In this document: positions 34,274 through 42,653 of the stretch, in pieces
Layout: the number at the start of each line of letters is the position of its first letter
How positions within the stretch are numbered: the first letter of the stretch is position 1
Origin: Clostridium weizhouense
GTDB taxonomy: Bacteria > Bacillota > Clostridia > Clostridiales > Clostridiaceae
Assembly (NCBI RefSeq): GCF_019431045.1
Contig: NZ_JAHXPT010000001.1
Location: forward strand, 310,001 to 374,000
Direction: 5' to 3'
DNA: 64,000 bases
Notes under the pieces: generated by a model
What the model saw: the letters and a program-made list of their open reading frames with translations, nothing else
Told to the model about the DNA's origin: nothing
Database searches by the model: none
Program-made: the position numbers and the translations under genes

Positions 34274-34795
34274 ATGGTTACAAATTTTATAGTACAGAAA
34301 TTAAAAAATAATAATATTATTGAAGATTCTAAAAAAGAATTTAAGTTAGTAACACATTGGAATTGTCCTGGAACTGACATAGTATTAGATTTTATAAAGA
34401 ACAAAAATAAAGAGTCAGAAGGTAAAGCTGATACAACAGATGCCACTCAAATTATTGAAAGAATAGCTAAGTGTACTAGAGGAAATGATAGAATGTTTTT
34501 CAAATGTGATACTATGGATATATATGAAGATGAGTCGTTTGATAAAATACAAATTCTTTTTACTGGAACATCTGAAGACGATTTAAAGCATGATTGTGAT
34601 ACGATTATTACAAAACCAAAAGTTGCTGAAGTTAAAGAATATCTTTGGCATGATGATTATAAAGTTGATTTTAATCTTCATAAATCAGAACTTTCTAATG
34701 GAGAATATACATTTTGTTGTGGTGCTCAAGATGATGGTTGGCATGAGGATTTTGCAAACATTAGTGCATTAACTATAAATTACATAAAATCTTAA
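34274..34795 (+). CDS. Hypothetical protein, ~173 residues
   Basis: A soluble acidic protein without signal or membrane segment. It contains a CTRGNDRMFFKC stretch, FTGTSEDDLKHDCD and a C-terminal YTFCCGAQDDGWHEDFAN with paired cysteines. The start is uncertain: GTG at 34265 or ATG at 34274; AAAAGG suits the latter a little better. I do not recognise the family. It stands alone between a terminator and a non-coding repeat. Late-operon-like spacing and composition match other island cargo. Confidence 0.6.
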   Translation: MVTNFIVQKLKNNNIIEDSKKEFKLVTHWNCPGTDIVLDFIKNKNKESEGKADTTDATQIIERIAKCTRGNDRMFFKCDTMDIYEDESFDKIQILFTGTSEDDLKHDCDTIITKPKVAEVKEYLWHDDYKVDFNLHKSELSNGEYTFCCGAQDDGWHEDFANISALTINYIKS

Positions 34796-34868
34796 GATAT
34801 TATTTTCTTATATTATAAATCAATAAAAACAAATAACAGATTATAAAATAGCATTACTCAAAAGATTG

Positions 34869-34992
34869 AATTTGCGATTTTTTTGCGCACTTTTAAGAAA
34901 ATGTATATTTTATGTGAATTATTATATGATCTGAGGTTGTCCTTAAGTTTTATTTATTTTCTTAAAGTATTGTGATAATTTTATAATTTAGC
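34869..34992. repeat. Second copy of the 33136 non-coding segment
   Basis: Shares GAATTTGCG plus T run, TGTGAATTATTATAT, TTGTCCTTAAGTTTTATTT, TTAAAGTATTGTG and TAATTTTATA with 33136-33375, without the long inserted hairpin. A hairpin, CCATTAAGAG/CTCTAATGG, follows at 34999-35027. Confidence 0.5.
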
Positions 34993-35039
34993 TAATTGGA
35001 CCATTAAGAGTTCTTGCTCTAATGGCCCTTATTTCTCTA

Positions 35040-35393
35040 TTAGAATGGTAATTCTTCTAATGGTATATATTCCTCCCATTCTATAGCTTCTTTTTCTTCC
35101 TTTTCCCAATCTATTATTGAACATTCATCTTGACACTCTTCTTTTATATGTTTTGCAATCCTTTTCCATAAATTAATTTCTTTATCATTTATGAAGTAGT
35201 TTCCCTCTCTTCCAACAAATCCCGTATAAGAATTTCCAATATTAGATTCATTATATTTACCACCTATAAAATGTATAAAATACTTTCCATCTATATCTTT
35301 ATATAGTTGCTGATATGTATAATTTTCTTTTGAAGTTAAATTTCTATATCTCACTTCATACAATAATTTTGATGTTTCTAAATTAAATCTCAT
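35040..35393 (-). CDS. Hypothetical acidic 117-residue protein
   Basis: A soluble protein with many aromatic residues in its first half (YRNLTSKENYTYQQLYKDIDG, FIHFIGGKYNES, YTGFVGREGNYF) and a very acidic C-terminus (WEKEEKEAIEWEEYIPLEELPF). AAAGGGTG lies upstream of the ATG. Family not recognised. It is the only minus-strand gene in this part of the island, flanked by non-coding repeats. The acidic, DNA-mimic-like tail is notable but its role is unknown. Confidence 0.6.
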   Translation of the reverse strand: MRFNLETSKLLYEVRYRNLTSKENYTYQQLYKDIDGKYFIHFIGGKYNESNIGNSYTGFVGREGNYFINDKEINLWKRIAKHIKEECQDECSIIDWEKEEKEAIEWEEYIPLEELPF

Positions 35394-35591
35394 TTTCTAA
35401 TACACCCTTTCTACCATAAATAAAATTTATCCCCTTTTAATATTTTCCCCTATTAAAATTATTTCCATTTAATTTATTTCCTATACATTTTCTGAATAAT
35501 ATTTATATGTTTACAATTTTAAAAAACTATTACTTTACGATATAATTAAAATATAAAAGAACAAAAATACTTAGAACAATAAGAGGTTAAT

Positions 35592-36053
35592 ATGTTAGAT
35601 TTAAAAGGAATGCAATTTGGAAAACTTACAGTCATAGCAAAAACAGATAAGCGCTACAAAAGAGGAATTGTATGGCTATGTGAGTGTAAGTGTGGTAATA
35701 AAGAATATTATGTTCCATCAGATTTTTTATTAAATCATGGTGTTACTCATTGTAATCTTTGTAAGTGGAAAGATAATGGTGGAAATACTAAAGTTTTTAT
35801 AAAAAACACCAATATAGGTATAATTAAAAGTAATAAAATATTTAGTCATAATACAAGTGGTGTGCGGGGTGTATATCTCCACAAGAAAACCAATAAATGG
35901 ATAGCTTATATCAATTTTAAAAGGAAACGTTATAATTTAGGTTCACATAAAAATAAAGAAGATGCTGTAAAGGCAAGAAAAGAAGCAGAAAAAAAATTCT
36001 ATGGAAATTTTTTAAAATGGTATAATATAGAATTTAAAAATAAAAATGATTAA
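35592..36053 (+). CDS. AP2-domain protein of phage/mobile-element type
   Basis: A 153-residue protein. The N-terminal half (GMQFGKLTVIAK, WLCECKCGNKEYY, HCNLCKW) has the CxCG and CxxC zinc-ribbon pattern common to phage HNH/AP2 proteins. The C-terminal half (SGVRGVYLHKKTNKWIAYINF, YNLGSHKNKEDAVKARKEAE) is an AP2/ERF DNA-binding domain. No HNH nuclease motif is present, so it is probably a DNA-binding relic or partner of a homing endonuclease, not a nuclease. GAGGTTAAT precedes the ATG. It lies 175 bases upstream of structured RNA B. Confidence 0.82.
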   Translation: MLDLKGMQFGKLTVIAKTDKRYKRGIVWLCECKCGNKEYYVPSDFLLNHGVTHCNLCKWKDNGGNTKVFIKNTNIGIIKSNKIFSHNTSGVRGVYLHKKTNKWIAYINFKRKRYNLGSHKNKEDAVKARKEAEKKFYGNFLKWYNIEFKNKND

Positions 36054-36190
36054 AAATTAACCACATAATTATAAGGACAAGCCTTAGGTATGTTTGACCT
36101 AGCTACAAAAGTATTATAAAAAATTAATAATGTCAATCTGCCCCACAACCCTAACTCCTTGACATTATTAACTTTTTTTATGATATAATT

Positions 36191-36218
36191 TTGCTTTTCA
36201 AACTACAGATAATAATAT
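36191..36218 (+). promoter_or_regulatory. Putative promoter of structured RNA B
   Basis: TTGCTT, 16 bases, TAATAT, placing the start of transcription near 36226-36228, which is exactly where the G-rich 5' end (GGGGTGGTGG) begins. No ribosome site or open frame follows. Confidence 0.5.
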
Positions 36219-36227
36219 ATTAAATAA

Positions 36228-36749
36228 GGGGTGGTGGTCGGGGTATATCTAGAAAATATAAACACTCTAAAAATTCGTTAAATTTAGTGCTATCAATTTA
36301 TCGAATTTTTTAGAGTGTTATTTTAAAAGAATATTTAAAAATCTAAAATATCTGAAATTACAATATAATAAGTGGTGGTAAAAATTTTTAATACCATCTG
36401 TATTCGTTAAAGGATGGTTAATGTTGTGCATCAAGATTAATCATCCTTTATCGAATAAATTCCAGTACATCTATAATAAGTATAGGAGCTGCTCTTATTA
36501 TTCCTACTGCTTTAGCATAGCAACTCTTATACAAATCTAAGATAGAATGTATAGGTGCTATTCTTCTTTAGCACCTCTTCTTTAGGTAGCTCTTATACAT
36601 TCAGCACCCCAATCGGGTACCCAAATATAGGACTAGTCTTATGCGTAGAAATTCTTAGTAGATTAATGGTTGGAGCTTGCCGTAAAACATTAAGATGCTT
36701 AGAATTTATAGCTAATGACCTGTACTATTTTGGGTGATGGATAGGTGCC
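36228..36749 (+). ncRNA. Candidate large structured RNA B (~522 nt)
   Basis: Begins GGGGTGGTGGTCGGGG and ends CTGTACTATTTTGGGTGATGG plus ATAGGTGCC, the same ends as RNA A. Strong stems include CACTCTAAAAAATTCG-like arms (CGAATTTTTTAGAGTG partner), AAAGGATGGTTAAT/ATTAATCATCCTTT and TATTCG/CGAATA around them. It contains GTATAGGAGCTGCTCTTA, which recurs in region C. The 3' ~150 nt align with RNA A in order despite opposite orientation in the island. A promoter-like sequence ends at its 5' G run. The short frames inside have no ribosome site. Candidate ornate large RNA of mobile elements; family unproven. Confidence 0.62.
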
Positions 36750-36964
36750 AGTATTAATTAAAGTTTCTAGTATATACAGTATAGAAGTAATCGATTTAAT
36801 AAAAATACCTATAACATATACTTAATAATACACTTATTGATATTCTTATTACTACTTATGATATCTAAATAAATTAACTTTAAAATATTATTAGATAAAA
36901 TCTAAAATTGTCTTTAATAAAAATATTATCTTATCTACTAATTCATCTATAAAATAAAAGAACA

Positions 36965-37555
36965 TCTAAAAATACAATAGGCATAGGTTAATGCCTAATG
37001 GACTAGCGCGTTGCCTGTCCATTAGGTTTAACTTATGCCCTAAAAAAAGAGTTTTAGGCATCTGCCTAATTATATTCATGGGTTGGACTAGATTAATGAA
37101 AAGGTAATATAAACTTTAAAAATATAAATATACTTGATACTTTTGATTAAGTTAGTCCATACCCTACCTTGACCCCAGAGAATAGCTTAGATAGTATAGG
37201 AGCTGCTCTTAAAATTACTACTGCTTTAGCTGCAGCTCTTATACCTAACATCTATAAATTAACTACATAGGAATAGAACAAATTGGAGATAGAATATCCA
37301 TAAATGAAGTATGAGTGGCTTGGATGTTCTATCTCCTGGTTGTTTTATTCCTCTTCCAGAATATTATCTATAAACTAACTAAGTTTATAAATTAGGATTT
37401 TTTTATCTTAAAGGATATCTATTGTATTCAAGAATATAGGCATGTCTATTTAGGTAAACAAAGTTTCCCGAAGTGTACTAGCCTGTTTAGGCTTGTATCA
37501 TTTACGGGATAACGTCTTGTTTGCCGGAAGTAGACTTGCCTTTATATAAGATGAT
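36965..37555 (+). ncRNA. Candidate structured RNA region C (~590 nt)
   Basis: Very rich in long-range complementarity: CCTAATGGAC/GTCCATTAGG inside GGCATAGGTTAA/TTTAACTTATGCC; GGGTTGGACTA/TAGTCCATACCC; GGAATAGAACAA/TTGTTTTATTCC outside GGAGATAGAA/TTCTATCTCC; and a 3' domain GGCATGTCTA/TAGACTTGCC enclosing CCCG/CGGG and AGCC/GGCT. It shares GTATAGGAGCTGCTCTTA and CTACTGCTTTAGC with RNA B. No coding frame of interest. Strand is inferred from its similarity to B. It could be a third RNA or a 3' extension of B; the 216-base stretch between them (36750-36964) is AT-rich with no visible feature. Confidence 0.52.
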
Positions 37556-37668
37556 TTGTATTTAAAAAGATTATAGAAAAAAATCTTCATATTCTATATA
37601 GTTAGACCATATTTTAGGATCTTAAAAGTTAAGTTAAACTTCTTATATCATATTTAATTGTTACTTTA

Positions 37669-38349
37669 TTAATTACTTGTATATTTTATAATTTTAGGAG
37701 TTATTGTAAGTCCTTTATTATTATTTTTTATACTTTTAGTAATTATTCTTCTAGAATTAGGTTGTATGTTAGTATCATTTGTCCAATTTGTATCTACAAG
37801 ATTTTTATTACTATCTAAAAAATCAAATCCAATTTCTATATAATCTATAGTCTTATTTTTATTAGGATTAGTTACTGTTACTTGTAATTCTAACCACATA
37901 TTTCTATCATCTTGCGAAACAATATCAAATTTTTCAATTACTGGTGGTTTTATTTCATCATTAACTATAGGTATACTTGGTTTACTATTAAACATACTTT
38001 TTTGTTTAAAATCTTCAGCTTCATCAAAAGATTTCAACTTTTTTTCTTTACATATTTTTATATTAAGATTGTAATCTTTTAAATTATCGATATTTTTATC
38101 ATAGTAATAGTAATTCTCTGCTAAAGTGTTTGCACCTTCATAATCCTCTTTTTTAACTAAGTCTTCTATATTTTCCCTTTTTTCCTTATCTGTTAATCCT
38201 TGTCCTGTTTGATATCTATTATTGTCATACTTTAAATATCCAAATGTGCCACCACAAATAATTATAAATACAACAATTGCAATAGCTATATTTTTTTTAC
38301 TAGAAAAAATAGCTTTTAGATTGATTTTATTTTTTTTGTTTTCCCCCAT
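37669..38349 (-). CDS. Membrane-anchored protein with FxLYD-like domain
   Basis: A 226-residue protein: basic N-terminus, one membrane segment (about 22-42, NIAIAIVVFIIICGGTFGYL), a helical extracellular stretch (about 55-115) and a C-terminal beta-rich domain (about 135-226; WLELQVTVTNPNKNKTIDYIEIGFD..., NIQPNSRRIITKS) resembling FxLYD/DUF-type immunoglobulin-like domains. AGGGAGAATAAT precedes the ATG. It starts 23 bases after the flavoprotein gene stops, so the two are co-transcribed, although no functional link is evident. Confidence 0.65.
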   Translation of the reverse strand: MGENKKNKINLKAIFSSKKNIAIAIVVFIIICGGTFGYLKYDNNRYQTGQGLTDKEKRENIEDLVKKEDYEGANTLAENYYYYDKNIDNLKDYNLNIKICKEKKLKSFDEAEDFKQKSMFNSKPSIPIVNDEIKPPVIEKFDIVSQDDRNMWLELQVTVTNPNKNKTIDYIEIGFDFLDSNKNLVDTNWTNDTNIQPNSRRIITKSIKNNNKGLTITPKIIKYTSN

Positions 38350-38372
38350 TATTATTCTCCCTTAATTTTCTT

Positions 38373-38960
38373 TTACTTTTTGTAACATATATTACTAAAT
38401 TTATCGTTATTTATTATTCGTTCAATTATTTCTTCTCTAATATTAACATTATCGCTAACTGGTATATACTTAGTATTATAATACTCTATTACATCAATAA
38501 TTTTTACACCTAATTCAGAAAGAGGCTTAATCATACCTTCTACTGTATATCCCATAGATTCTTTAGTTTTACCTGCACAAACACCAATAATGATTGCTTT
38601 TTTATCTGCTGAAATCCTACTTTCCCATCCATTAGTATAATCATTTAAACAAAATGTTCTATCTAATAAGCACTTCATTTGTGCAGTCATATTATAATTG
38701 TATGATGGAGAAGCAAATATATATCCATCTGCCTTTTTCATATTATCTATAATTTCAGTTATATCATCTTTAATATTACAAATTCCTGTCTTTATACAAC
38801 ATTCACAGCCTGTACAAGTTGAAATATTACTACTCTTTAAAAAAAATTTATCTACTCTAATATCTTTTCTATTTAATCCTTCAACTACATAATCTACTAT
38901 TAAATCTGTATTTTGTCCCTTTCGAGGGCTACCAATTACTACAATCCATCTTTCCCTCAT
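38373..38960 (-). CDS. Iron-sulfur flavoprotein / NADPH-dependent FMN reductase
   Basis: A 195-residue flavodoxin-fold protein. The FMN phosphate loop is GSPRKGQNTDLI near residue 9, a cysteine motif CTGCECCIKTGIC near 48-60 is typical of the iron-sulfur flavoproteins of anaerobes, and FASPSYNYNMTAQMKCLLDR near 84-103 contacts the flavin ring. It probably transfers electrons or detoxifies oxidants or quinones. Its ribosome site (AGGAG) lies in a 24-bp unit duplicated in tandem just upstream (38961-39008). Flavoprotein assignment is firm; the physiological substrate is unknown. Confidence 0.85.
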   Translation of the reverse strand: MRERWIVVIGSPRKGQNTDLIVDYVVEGLNRKDIRVDKFFLKSSNISTCTGCECCIKTGICNIKDDITEIIDNMKKADGYIFASPSYNYNMTAQMKCLLDRTFCLNDYTNGWESRISADKKAIIIGVCAGKTKESMGYTVEGMIKPLSELGVKIIDVIEYYNTKYIPVSDNVNIREEIIERIINNDKFSNICYKK

Positions 38961-39008
38961 CTTATAAACTCCTATATTTCACTTCTTATAAACTCCTATA
39001 TTTCACTT
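38961..39008. repeat. Perfect tandem 24-bp duplication at the flavoprotein start
   Basis: Two identical adjacent copies of a 24-base unit beginning CTTATAAACTCC. On the minus strand each carries AGGAGTTTATAAG, so the flavoprotein ribosome site is present twice; only the copy next to the ATG at 38960 is properly placed. Confidence 0.9.
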
Positions 39009-39063
39009 CATTAAATTTACATAAAAAAGTAGCACCTATTGCAATCCAAAGGTCAATATTCAT
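38986..39063 (-). CDS. 25-residue leader peptide or gene remnant
   Basis: ATG at 39063 is preceded by a strong AGGAGGATTTTAA. It encodes a hydrophobic start (MNIDLWIAIGATF) and runs into the 24-bp tandem repeat, ending there. The excellent ribosome site with a truncated, membrane-like peptide suggests a small membrane protein cut short by deletion, or a leader peptide for the flavoprotein gene. Confidence 0.4.
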   Translation of the reverse strand: MNIDLWIAIGATFLCKFNEVKYRSL

Positions 39064-39110
39064 TTAAAATCCTCCTGTCAAAATAACCTTATTATTCAGA
39101 TGTAATAAAG

Positions 39111-39503
39111 TTATTTATATCTCGGATATTCTGGAAGTAATTCAATTAGCTTGATTGTCTTCCCTTTATTATCAAGTAACATTTCAATACTATCTGCATC
39201 TTTTCCAAGATGCATCATAAATTCTCTGCATGCACCACAAGAAGGTATCACTTTTCCATCCTTATAGACAGAAACGACTTTCTCTACTTCATTTTCTCCA
39301 TGAGTTAGCATTGTTGATAAAGCATTTCTCTCCGCACACATTCCTAATGAACTGTTTGTATCTACACAGATACCTGTATAAACATTGCCTTTTTTTGTTA
39401 ATATAGCTGAAGCAACGCTTCCAACCCACATATTACTTGAAACTTCATGTGGATTTATTACATTCATAGCTTCTCTATAAAGTTTTTCCCATATTAGTTC
39501 CAT
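39111..39503 (-). CDS. Cytidine deaminase-like protein
   Basis: A 130-residue member of the small, tetrameric cytidine deaminase family. The zinc site appears as CAERNAL near residue 56 and PSCGACREF near 88 (first ligand Cys, catalytic Glu, then CxxC). It should deaminate cytidine, deoxycytidine or a related nucleoside such as blasticidin S; substrate not resolved. AGGAGGTAAAT precedes the ATG. Island-borne, so possibly accessory pyrimidine salvage or drug resistance. Confidence 0.88.
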   Translation of the reverse strand: MELIWEKLYREAMNVINPHEVSSNMWVGSVASAILTKKGNVYTGICVDTNSSLGMCAERNALSTMLTHGENEVEKVVSVYKDGKVIPSCGACREFMMHLGKDADSIEMLLDNKGKTIKLIELLPEYPRYK

Positions 39504-39718
39504 ATTTACCTCCTAATATATTACAAATTACTATTTATCTTTTGGTTAATTATATCATATTTTGTAAATACACCCTTATAAATCTTTTAAGAGTATTTTA
39601 CTAATGACTACAACTTTACATATTATAAAAAAATATATAATTTTTTTCTTCTAATCTTGTAATTCTTAATTCTAAAACATATATCCTATGTGAAATCAAA
39701 TTAAAGGGGGTTAAACTA

Positions 39719-39943
39719 ATGGCTATAAACAAATTTGTAAAAGACACTATCATGAGCATTGAAATTCAAAAAGGTGTTGATAAAAGTGGTGATCCAGTAT
39801 TTACAAAAAAGAACTTTTCTAGTGTAAAAGAAGATGCATCTGAAGAAAATGTCTATGATGTAGCTCAAGCTATTAAAGACATTATGGATGGTGAAACTAG
39901 ATCTACTTTCATCACTGTATCATCTAAGCTAATGAAAGCTTAA
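39719..39943 (+). CDS. DUF1659-family protein
   Basis: A 74-residue protein of the small conserved family found in Firmicutes next to DUF2922 genes. It shows the typical IEIQKGVDKSGDPVFTKKNFS followed by ENVYDVAQAIKDIM. AAAGGGGG lies upstream of the ATG. It is paired with the DUF2922-like gene 42 bases downstream. Biochemical role unknown. Confidence 0.82.
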   Translation: MAINKFVKDTIMSIEIQKGVDKSGDPVFTKKNFSSVKEDASEENVYDVAQAIKDIMDGETRSTFITVSSKLMKA

Positions 39944-39984
39944 AAACAATAAGCAATAATTAATAAAAAAGGGGGTTATACTAA

Positions 39985-40203
39985 ATGGAGCATATTTTAA
40001 CAATGGCATTTTTAACACAAACAGGTAAAAAGACTTCAATAACTATAAATGGAGTTAAAGAAGATATTGATGCAGATAAAGTTAAAGCATTAATGAACCT
40101 TATAATCGAAAAAGAAGTCTTTTTCGTTAATGGTGGATTATTAAAAGCAATTGATTCTGCTCAAATAACACACAGAGCTATAACAAAATTTGATTTAAAA
40201 TAA
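39985..40203 (+). CDS. DUF2922-family protein
   Basis: A 72-residue protein with the family-typical opening (LTMAFLTQTGKKTSITINGVKEDI) and a hydrophobic second half (LIIEKEVFF). The ribosome site AAAGGGGG is the same as that of the preceding DUF1659 gene, and the two form an operon ended by the hairpin at 40244-40281. In related genomes a YvrJ gene completes the set; here it is 9 kb away in the same island. Confidence 0.82.
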   Translation: MEHILTMAFLTQTGKKTSITINGVKEDIDADKVKALMNLIIEKEVFFVNGGLLKAIDSAQITHRAITKFDLK

Positions 40204-40243
40204 TATTTCTTTCATAATAAAAAACTCTTTCTTTTATAATATA

Positions 40244-40281
40244 AACATCCATGCATAATTATTTATACATGGGTGTTTTGT
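40244..40281 (+). terminator. Terminator of the DUF1659-DUF2922 pair
   Basis: Stem AACATCCATG/CATGGGTGTT followed by TTGTTAT; the only feature in the 230-base gap before the minus-strand dnaC-like gene. Confidence 0.65.
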
Positions 40282-40433
40282 TATATTAGTTAATTTTATT
40301 TCCTTGTAATATCTAAAAATTATATTTAATATATTATCATTTAAAGTTAAACTTTATATTTTATAAATAATCAAAATTTGTATTTTATTTATGATACGGT
40401 TCACCTTTCATTATCCTAAACCTTATTTAATCC

Positions 40434-41225
40434 TCACCTTAATCTATAATTATTCTCTTGGCTCTTCTCTATCTCCACCACATAATCTTTACACATTTCA
40501 TAAATCCTAGAGCCTATCCCCTCATCAAAATAAAGTAATCTATCTACTGTAAATTCAGTACTTATTATAACTGGTAGATGATTTAAATATCTATAATTTA
40601 TTATTTCAAACATTATGTTAATATCACTCTCATTAACTTTTCCTTTAAATAAATCATCAATAAGTAAAACATCACATGTTTGGTATTTTGAAATTATTTT
40701 TGTATAGTATTCATCATCAAGCATATTTCTTTTTATTTTTGTTAAAACATCTCTATATGACATATATACAACCTTAATTTTTTTATCAAGAAGGTTAATT
40801 CCAAGAGCTACTGAAAGATGCGTTTTTCCACTTCCCACTTGGCCACAAAATAAAATACTATTTTGTCTATTGTTTCTTATATTTTTAAAGTCATTATAAA
40901 ATGCTATTGCTACTTCCTTAGCAAACTCTGAACTTTCATTCCAAACTTCAAAATTAGAAAAGGTTTGTGTACTCATTTCTGTATTAATACCAGATGATTT
41001 CCACTCATTCTTTAATTTTTCAATTTTTCTACATTCACAACTAACGGCAAGTGGCTGCATATGTTCTTGAGGAATAAGAATCCACCCTGTATCTTTGCAT
41101 TTATCACATTTATATAAGGTTTTCTTTATTCGATTTTGACTCTTTTTCTCTAAGGTTCTTTGGCTTTTTAGGCTTGAAGTTCTTAAATCCATTTGAATTT
41201 GATTTTTCATTACCCCTAGTTCCAT
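40434..41225 (-). CDS. DnaC/DnaI-like helicase loader ATPase
   Basis: A 263-residue AAA+ protein. An N-terminal four-cysteine zinc element (CDKCKDTGW...CECRK, residues ~39-66) precedes the ATPase core, with Walker A GQVGSGKTH near 127 and Walker B LLIDDLF near 190. This is the layout of phage and Firmicute helicase loaders. The ATG at 41225 is preceded by AAAGGAGGGAG even though this places the start 116 bases inside the dnaD-like gene, so I keep it. With the DnaD-like protein it should load the host replicative helicase onto an island or phage origin. Confidence 0.9.
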   Translation of the reverse strand: MELGVMKNQIQMDLRTSSLKSQRTLEKKSQNRIKKTLYKCDKCKDTGWILIPQEHMQPLAVSCECRKIEKLKNEWKSSGINTEMSTQTFSNFEVWNESSEFAKEVAIAFYNDFKNIRNNRQNSILFCGQVGSGKTHLSVALGINLLDKKIKVVYMSYRDVLTKIKRNMLDDEYYTKIISKYQTCDVLLIDDLFKGKVNESDINIMFEIINYRYLNHLPVIISTEFTVDRLLYFDEGIGSRIYEMCKDYVVEIEKSQENNYRLR

Positions 41226-42213
41226 TTAAAACTCCCTCCTTTTCCTTTGGATATCCCTCTCTTCTCCAGTTTTTAAGTATGCCATTAATGTATGTCATAT
41301 TAGGTTTATTAACTTCAATAGCTTTATTAATAGCCATCTTTACATTCTCAAATCCATGCATTGAAATAGCTAATTTTATAGGTCCTAAATTAAGACCTCC
41401 TACTATTCCAGTTATCTGTTCATGATACTTTAATAGCTCAATTGCTTTAATATTAATATTTTCTTTTTGATTTTCCTCAGAAGAGGTATTATTTAATTCC
41501 GATGATTCTCCAATTAGAGAGTGAGATTCTAAATCTCCAGGATATAAATCTTTTATATTTATATCTCCAGTACTATCACTCTCTTTCTCTCTATCTACGA
41601 TAGAGTTCTTATTCTTCTTCTCTTTCTCATTCTCTCTCTTATTCTGTTCCGTTACCATAACGTTATTTTTATTTTGAGTAACGTTACGTTTTTTTTCAGT
41701 AACGTTATGCTCTATATTTTCTGAATTTTGGACAGACTTATTTTCTTCCTCTTCTAAAACATCTTCTTTTTGTTCTAAAACATCTTCCTTTTCTTGTGCA
41801 TCATTATCACTACCTTCTTTAAGTAACTTTTTCTTTTCCCTAAACTTTTTAGCTCTAGTTTTATTTTGGATCCTTACCTTTTCCATTCCCTCAACATTTT
41901 GATGCTTTTCCCAATTTGTAATTTTAATAAGATTGTCCTCATCTACTTCTATCATCCCAAAATCTCTTAATATTTTTAAGGCAAGCCTAATAGAAGTAAG
42001 TGGTCTACAAAATATTGTAGATAACATTTCTTCAGTATATGGAATATTTTCACTTAAAAATATAAGGCCATTTGAATTGTTTTTACCAGCTTGCACTAAA
42101 AGCCTTATCCATATATAGTGAATAGTATCTCTTTCTGGCATTGCATCTATTAATCTAATTTTCTCATCTTCAAACATATTTGTAGTTATCTTAATCCATT
42201 TAATATCTGCCAT
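41110..42213 (-). CDS. DnaD-like replisome organizer
   Basis: A 367-residue protein with the phage replisome-organizer N-terminal domain (IKWIKITTNMFEDEKIRLID, YIWIRLLVQAG, FGMIEVDEDNLIKITNWEKHQ), a long low-complexity charged linker (Glu, Lys, Asn, Gln) and a DnaD-type C-terminal domain (INKAIEVNKPNMTYINGILKNWRREGYP). AAGGTGAG suits the ATG at 42213, three codons inside the longest frame. It binds origin DNA and recruits the DnaC-like loader encoded next, whose gene it overlaps by 116 bases. Typical of prophage and PICI-like replication modules. Confidence 0.9.
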   Translation of the reverse strand: MADIKWIKITTNMFEDEKIRLIDAMPERDTIHYIWIRLLVQAGKNNSNGLIFLSENIPYTEEMLSTIFCRPLTSIRLALKILRDFGMIEVDEDNLIKITNWEKHQNVEGMEKVRIQNKTRAKKFREKKKLLKEGSDNDAQEKEDVLEQKEDVLEEEENKSVQNSENIEHNVTEKKRNVTQNKNNVMVTEQNKRENEKEKKNKNSIVDREKESDSTGDINIKDLYPGDLESHSLIGESSELNNTSSEENQKENINIKAIELLKYHEQITGIVGGLNLGPIKLAISMHGFENVKMAINKAIEVNKPNMTYINGILKNWRREGYPKEKEGVLNGTRGNEKSNSNGFKNFKPKKPKNLREKESKSNKENLI

Positions 42214-42413
42214 TATTCTCACCTTCCCATAAACAAAATAATCTAAACTTCTCTAACCCCTTCCATTAAGGAATAAAATTCATAAAAATACAAATATTTA
42301 TATAGCACTTAAAAATATTAAAATCCATTTTAAAACTCTCTTTCTAAAGCACCTATTTATATATTTTTTAATTTATTTAAACTGTTCACATTATCTAATT
42401 TTAAGTTAATAAA

Positions 42414-42653
42414 CTAATTACACCTTGCTTTTAATCCAGTTAAAAAATAAATATATAATCCTTTAGATTCATTTATAAAATAATAATCTAATTCATCATG
42501 AGAATATTCAATTCTTCCCTTAATCCATTCATTATCTTTAAATATTTCTATTGAATCACCGGATGTAAAATATACACTATTATCTATTTCATATCTGCCA
42601 CTTTTATTGTGTTTTAATATCCCTGATTTCAAATTAACTTTCTCCTTTTTCAA
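42414..42653 (-). CDS. DUF5348-like small protein
   Basis: A 79-residue, beta-rich soluble protein. YEIDNSVYFTSGDSIEIF, NEWIKGRIEYSHDELDYYFI resembles DUF5348, a family common in phage and conjugative-element early regions. It overlaps the end of the excisionase-like gene by 20 bases, so the two are co-expressed. Function unknown. Confidence 0.7.
   Translation of the reverse strand: MKKEKVNLKSGILKHNKSGRYEIDNSVYFTSGDSIEIFKDNEWIKGRIEYSHDELDYYFINESKGLYIYFLTGLKARCN

Noticed and set aside
33475..34795. The two orphan genes as a toxin-antitoxin pair.
   Set aside because: Each has its own terminator or leader, sizes are not typical, and no toxin or antitoxin motif is recognisable.
36555..36737. 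A 60-codon open frame on plus inside structured RNA B.
   Set aside because: No ribosome site, no plausible protein features, and the segment is conserved with RNA A, where the matching frame is absent.
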